NCBI GenBank assembly: GCA_037144075.1 | Contig: JBAWXM010000004.1 | Span: 1-43,974 of the forward strand | DNA length: 43,974 nucleotides | Reading direction: 5' to 3' | Origin: CAIPAT01 sp037144075 | GTDB taxonomy: Bacteria; Verrucomicrobiota; Lentisphaeria; Victivallales; Victivallaceae | In this document: positions 41,981 through 43,974 of the stretch, piece by piece | Layout: each line of letters begins with the position of its first letter | How positions within the stretch are numbered: the first letter of the stretch is position 1 | Position numbers and translations under genes: made by a program | Notes under the pieces: generated by a model | Databases searched by the model: none | Told to the model about the DNA's origin: nothing | Seen by the model: only the letters and a program-made list of their open reading frames with translations

Positions 41981-42151
41981 ATGTCCTCAAGTATCCGAAA
42001 AAAACATGGATGGTCTTACAGGCAGACGGCTGCCTGCGGACATTTTGGACGCGACATATTCCCATGGGAGCAGGCCGATATGATTAAGGAGATCAAAGCC
42101 GCCGCCGCTAAATTTATCAAAAAATCAAAATATATCCACAGTTTTAAATAG
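41981..42151 (+). pseudogene. metK: metK (SAM synthetase) C-terminal remnant
   Basis: A 56-codon frame; residues 13-45 (42017-42115) match the extreme C-terminus of methionine adenosyltransferase: YRQTAACGHFGR, then FPWEQAD and a helix ending AAAAKF, compared with YKETAAYGHFGR and FPWEKTD in E. coli MetK. The upstream residues do not match, and the rest of the roughly 380-residue enzyme, with its ATP-binding and catalytic parts, is missing. It is therefore a relic left by deletion or rearrangement next to the methionine/cysteine operon. Just inside it CAGGCAG-ACGG-CTGCCTG (42019-42036) forms a perfect hairpin. Confidence 0.75.
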
Positions 42152-42386
42152 CAATAATGCAGTAGGGGTGAACAAGTTTCAGCAGCGGCAAAGCGCTTGA
42201 AAAATTCATCCTCTGAATAAACTTTAATGGTGGTTGCATAAAATGAGCGCTTATTCGCAATATTCATATTCACGCGACAGTCGGATGCTGATCGGGTCGT
42301 TCTCATGATTTTAAGCCGTCATCGGCTTGTATTGTGATTATTCTGCTTCCCTCATATAAAATTTTTTTGCATTTTTTTTTGTTTTT

Positions 42387-42418
42387 AATGTTTATTTGTT
42401 CAATAAAGATGATATAAT
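42387..42418 (+). promoter_or_regulatory. Promoter with operator-like inverted repeat, copy B
   Basis: AATGTTTATT-TGTTC-AATAAAGATG (one mismatch between the inner eight-base arms) is followed by TATAAT (42413-42418), with TTTATT as a -35 at 16 bases. It is the duplicate of the 11773 element and drives the leader and secretin-like gene downstream. Confidence 0.72.
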
Positions 42419-42510
42419 ATATTCCGTAGCTCAAATAATAGAATTAGAATACATAAAATAACTAATGTTTATAAAGACAGTAGGAATTGGTGATGGTAAG
42501 AAAAACTTTT

Positions 42511-42600
42511 AACTGGAGGGTTGATTATTAAATAATAAATAATCTACAAACAACGACGGGGACGTTGCATTCGAACTTTGAATTCTGAACCAGCATCCGT
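42511..42600 (+). promoter_or_regulatory. Conserved 5'-leader RNA element, copy B
   Basis: Second copy of the two-block element at 11899-11988. Block 1 is 42511-42534 and block 2 is 42558-42600, the latter differing from copy A at one of 43 bases. The order promoter, block 1, block 2, MCCRI peptide, hairpin, gene is the same in both. Confidence 0.7.
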
Positions 42601-42643
42601 TATAAAAATTAACAAGAAGCAATAAACATAGGGGGAGCATATC

Positions 42644-42694
42644 ATGTGTTGCAGAATATTAAAACTTAAAAGTATTGTTGCAATTAATCTATAA
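42644..42694 (+). CDS. Cys-Cys leader peptide MCCRILKLKSIVAINL
   Basis: A 16-residue homologue of the 12027 leader peptide, preceded by GGGGGAG. The substitutions between copies keep CCRI, SIVA and the NL end. It lies 124 bases before the secretin-like gene. The same cysteine-sensing leader ahead of an envelope protein gene puts that gene in the sulfur regulon. Confidence 0.72.
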   Translation: MCCRILKLKSIVAINL

Positions 42695-42771
42695 TTTGTC
42701 AACAGGATATGAATGCTGATAAAAAAGATGATTGCAGGACTAATAAAGTTAAAAACAGTTAAAGCAATTAA

Positions 42772-42792
42772 TATCATGTTAAGTGCATGATA
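42772..42792 (+). promoter_or_regulatory. Hairpin between leader peptide and secretin-like gene
   Basis: TATCATG-TTAAGTG-CATGATA gives a seven-base-pair stem just before the AAGGAA ribosome-binding site of the secretin-like gene. The sequence differs from the copy A hairpin at 12117 but the position is the same, suggesting that structure rather than sequence is conserved. Confidence 0.5.
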
Positions 42793-42818
42793 AGAGAAAC
42801 AACAAGGAACATAATATT

Positions 42819-43974
42819 ATGAATAAAAGAAAAGGATTATTTCTGGCGGTCGGCTTGATTCTGGCGGCCGCCCAGTTCAGCACTGCTTATGCTGAGAAAG
42901 TGAGAAAACTGGAGTTACTGCAGGACGATGCGCAGGAAGTTTTCGTATCCAAAGTGTACACATTGCAGTACGTCAAAGCTGTGGATATAACTCCGTTTGT
43001 TCAAGGCGCTGTAAAGCGTTATAACACCAACTCTACAGTTGAGCGTTTGAACTATGTTGACGGCAAAAAACAGCTTCTGCTGGTCAGTACGCCTCCGGCA
43101 ATGCTGGTGCATGTGGACGAGATGATCAAGAACCTGGACCGGCCCGGTGGCGAACCCGATGCGTCAGGATCAATTATTGACGGCACCGGTATTTTTCGCT
43201 ACGCCTATCTGCCGAAACATCGTTCGACAGCCACCATGGTGGCGGCGTTGAATGCCGCGGTAAAAGACAACAGCGGTTATGTCTGGCGCGATGCGACATC
43301 CAATCTGATTTACTGGAAAGATACTCCGGCAGTCGGCCAGGTCATTTTAGCATGGGCTAAAGCCTTTGACCGTCCGTCGCCGCAAGTAGAACTTCAGTTC
43401 AAGGTTTATGAAGTGAGAAGCAGTGTTCTGGACGATATCGGCGTGGATTATCTGGCATGGAAAAACGGACCGGGTTTGAATATCTTTCAGGCCGGGCTTG
43501 AATCCGTAAATTTCCAGACGGTCGAGAATTTTCTGTCCAATGCGAACCAGTTCTCTTCGTTTTCCTATGGCGGGTTCTTTACGGCGCCGCAGTTCGACCT
43601 GAGTTTTGTCCGGGTGCTGTCGCAAAGCGGCCTGGCCAAGGTCGCATCGGCCGGCAGCCTGACAGTGGTCAACAACTACGTCAATACTTATAACGTCAAG
43701 GTGTCTCCGCAGTTCCAGAACATCGAAAAGGACGTTAACGATAGAAGCGCCGTAGTTATTGGCAGCAATGCCGAGTTTGCGCTCACAGTAAGCAAACCGA
43801 CCATCTGCTTTACGTCGACTGGTGAAAAAAATCAGATTTATAAGGGTGATGCATTCGATCAGACGACGTATAAAAGCCTGACCGGTACTATCCAGCTTGG
43901 ATATACTTTGAGTATCAACAACGTGGTTGAGCGCAACAACCGCGGCACGGAATTGACGGAAAGCAGCGCCATTG
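42819..43974 (+). CDS. Secretin-like outer-membrane protein (partial, runs off window)
   Basis: At least 385 codons, open at the right edge. A Sec signal peptide ends AQFSTAYA. Then come two secretin N-domain-like repeats: VYTLQYVKAVDITPFVQGAV...NYVDGKKQLLLVSTP with MIKNLDRP, and YAYLPKHRSTATMVAALN ending AFDRPSP. The start of a secretin core follows (QVELQFKVYEVRSSVLDDIGVDY; LSQSGLAKVASAGSLTVVNN). GspD/PilQ-type secretins form outer-membrane pores for secretion or pili. No other secretion genes are visible. Expression from the same promoter/leader as the sulfur importer suggests a pore or surface apparatus made when cysteine is scarce. AAGGAA precedes the ATG. Confidence 0.7.
   Translation, partial: MNKRKGLFLAVGLILAAAQFSTAYAEKVRKLELLQDDAQEVFVSKVYTLQYVKAVDITPFVQGAVKRYNTNSTVERLNYVDGKKQLLLVSTPPAMLVHVDEMIKNLDRPGGEPDASGSIIDGTGIFRYAYLPKHRSTATMVAALNAAVKDNSGYVWRDATSNLIYWKDTPAVGQVILAWAKAFDRPSPQVELQFKVYEVRSSVLDDIGVDYLAWKNGPGLNIFQAGLESVNFQTVENFLSNANQFSSFSYGGFFTAPQFDLSFVRVLSQSGLAKVASAGSLTVVNNYVNTYNVKVSPQFQNIEKDVNDRSAVVIGSNAEFALTVSKPTICFTSTGEKNQIYKGDAFDQTTYKSLTGTIQLGYTLSINNVVERNNRGTELTESSAI

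Noticed and set aside
42016..42306. Minus-strand frame of 96 codons
   Set aside because: It overlaps the metK relic on the other strand, has no recognisable domain and ends in AT-rich composition; likely chance.
1..43974. tRNA or rRNA genes
   Set aside because: Scanning for T-loop and CCA-end patterns and rRNA-like stretches gave nothing convincing.

Overview
The window reads as one contiguous piece of a Gram-negative bacterial chromosome: there are Sec and lipoprotein signal peptides, a secretin-like outer-membrane protein and ECF-sigma regulation. The gene set (corrinoid methyltransferases, a reductive activator, nitrogenase-like Fe-S reductase genes, a three-cysteine LarE) suggests an anaerobe. 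The style of the intergenic DNA (runs such as tcgtgttcat, 'ctctgtggtta'-type filler) and the secretin-type protein recall Lentisphaerae and other PVC-phylum genomes, but no marker here settles the phylum.

Layout. (1) 0-11.6 kb, minus strand: tsaB; two tandem secreted metallophosphoesterases with a secreted PEBP-family protein; a secreted LTxxQ-repeat protein; an ECF sigma / membrane anti-sigma-like / Spy-CnrX-like sensor trio; a DUF4105 membrane protein and a lipoprotein lipase-like hydrolase. (2) 11.8-16.9 kb, plus strand: a regulated 5' leader, then two NitT/TauT/SsuA-type binding proteins, a permease, an ATPase and cysteine synthase. (3) 17.2-21.1 kb, plus strand: a phospholipase-D-like protein, a split CHR (chromate-type) transporter and an aminotransferase, bounded by a 25-bp direct repeat. 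(4) 21.0-27.0 kb, plus strand: a corrinoid protein, two UroD-type methyltransferases, a RACE corrinoid activator, DUF1847 and LarE. (5) 27.3 kb: a very cysteine-rich lipoprotein. (6) 41.4 down to 27.8 kb, minus strand: cysteine synthase, MetQ-MetN-MetI, two more binding proteins, a nitrogenase-like H-B-D-K set, a third UroD-type methyltransferase, and a second permease and ATPase. (7) 41.4-44.0 kb: noncoding DNA with a metK relic, then a second copy of the regulated leader ahead of a secretin-like gene that runs off the window.

Reading of the whole. From 11.8 kb to the end the DNA looks like one sulfur-scavenging island. The H-B-D-K genes best fit a methylthio-alkane reductase (MarBHDK type), which frees methanethiol from methyl thioethers. 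I infer that the corrinoid methyltransferases could then demethylate methanethiol or related methylated sulfur compounds, and the two cysteine synthases would capture the sulfide. Three ABC importers bring in substrates.

Control. A shared inverted repeat (TGTTTATT-N5-AATAAACA) occurs at four transcription units. Four tiny frames carrying adjacent cysteine codons precede the genes: MCCRI-type peptides twice, a five-cysteine 15-mer before metQ, and a YCC 13-mer before the corrinoid gene. Together they suggest cysteine-responsive attenuation across the island. This regulatory layer, and the pairing of a nitrogenase-like C-S reductase with corrinoid methyltransferases, are the most novel parts of the window.
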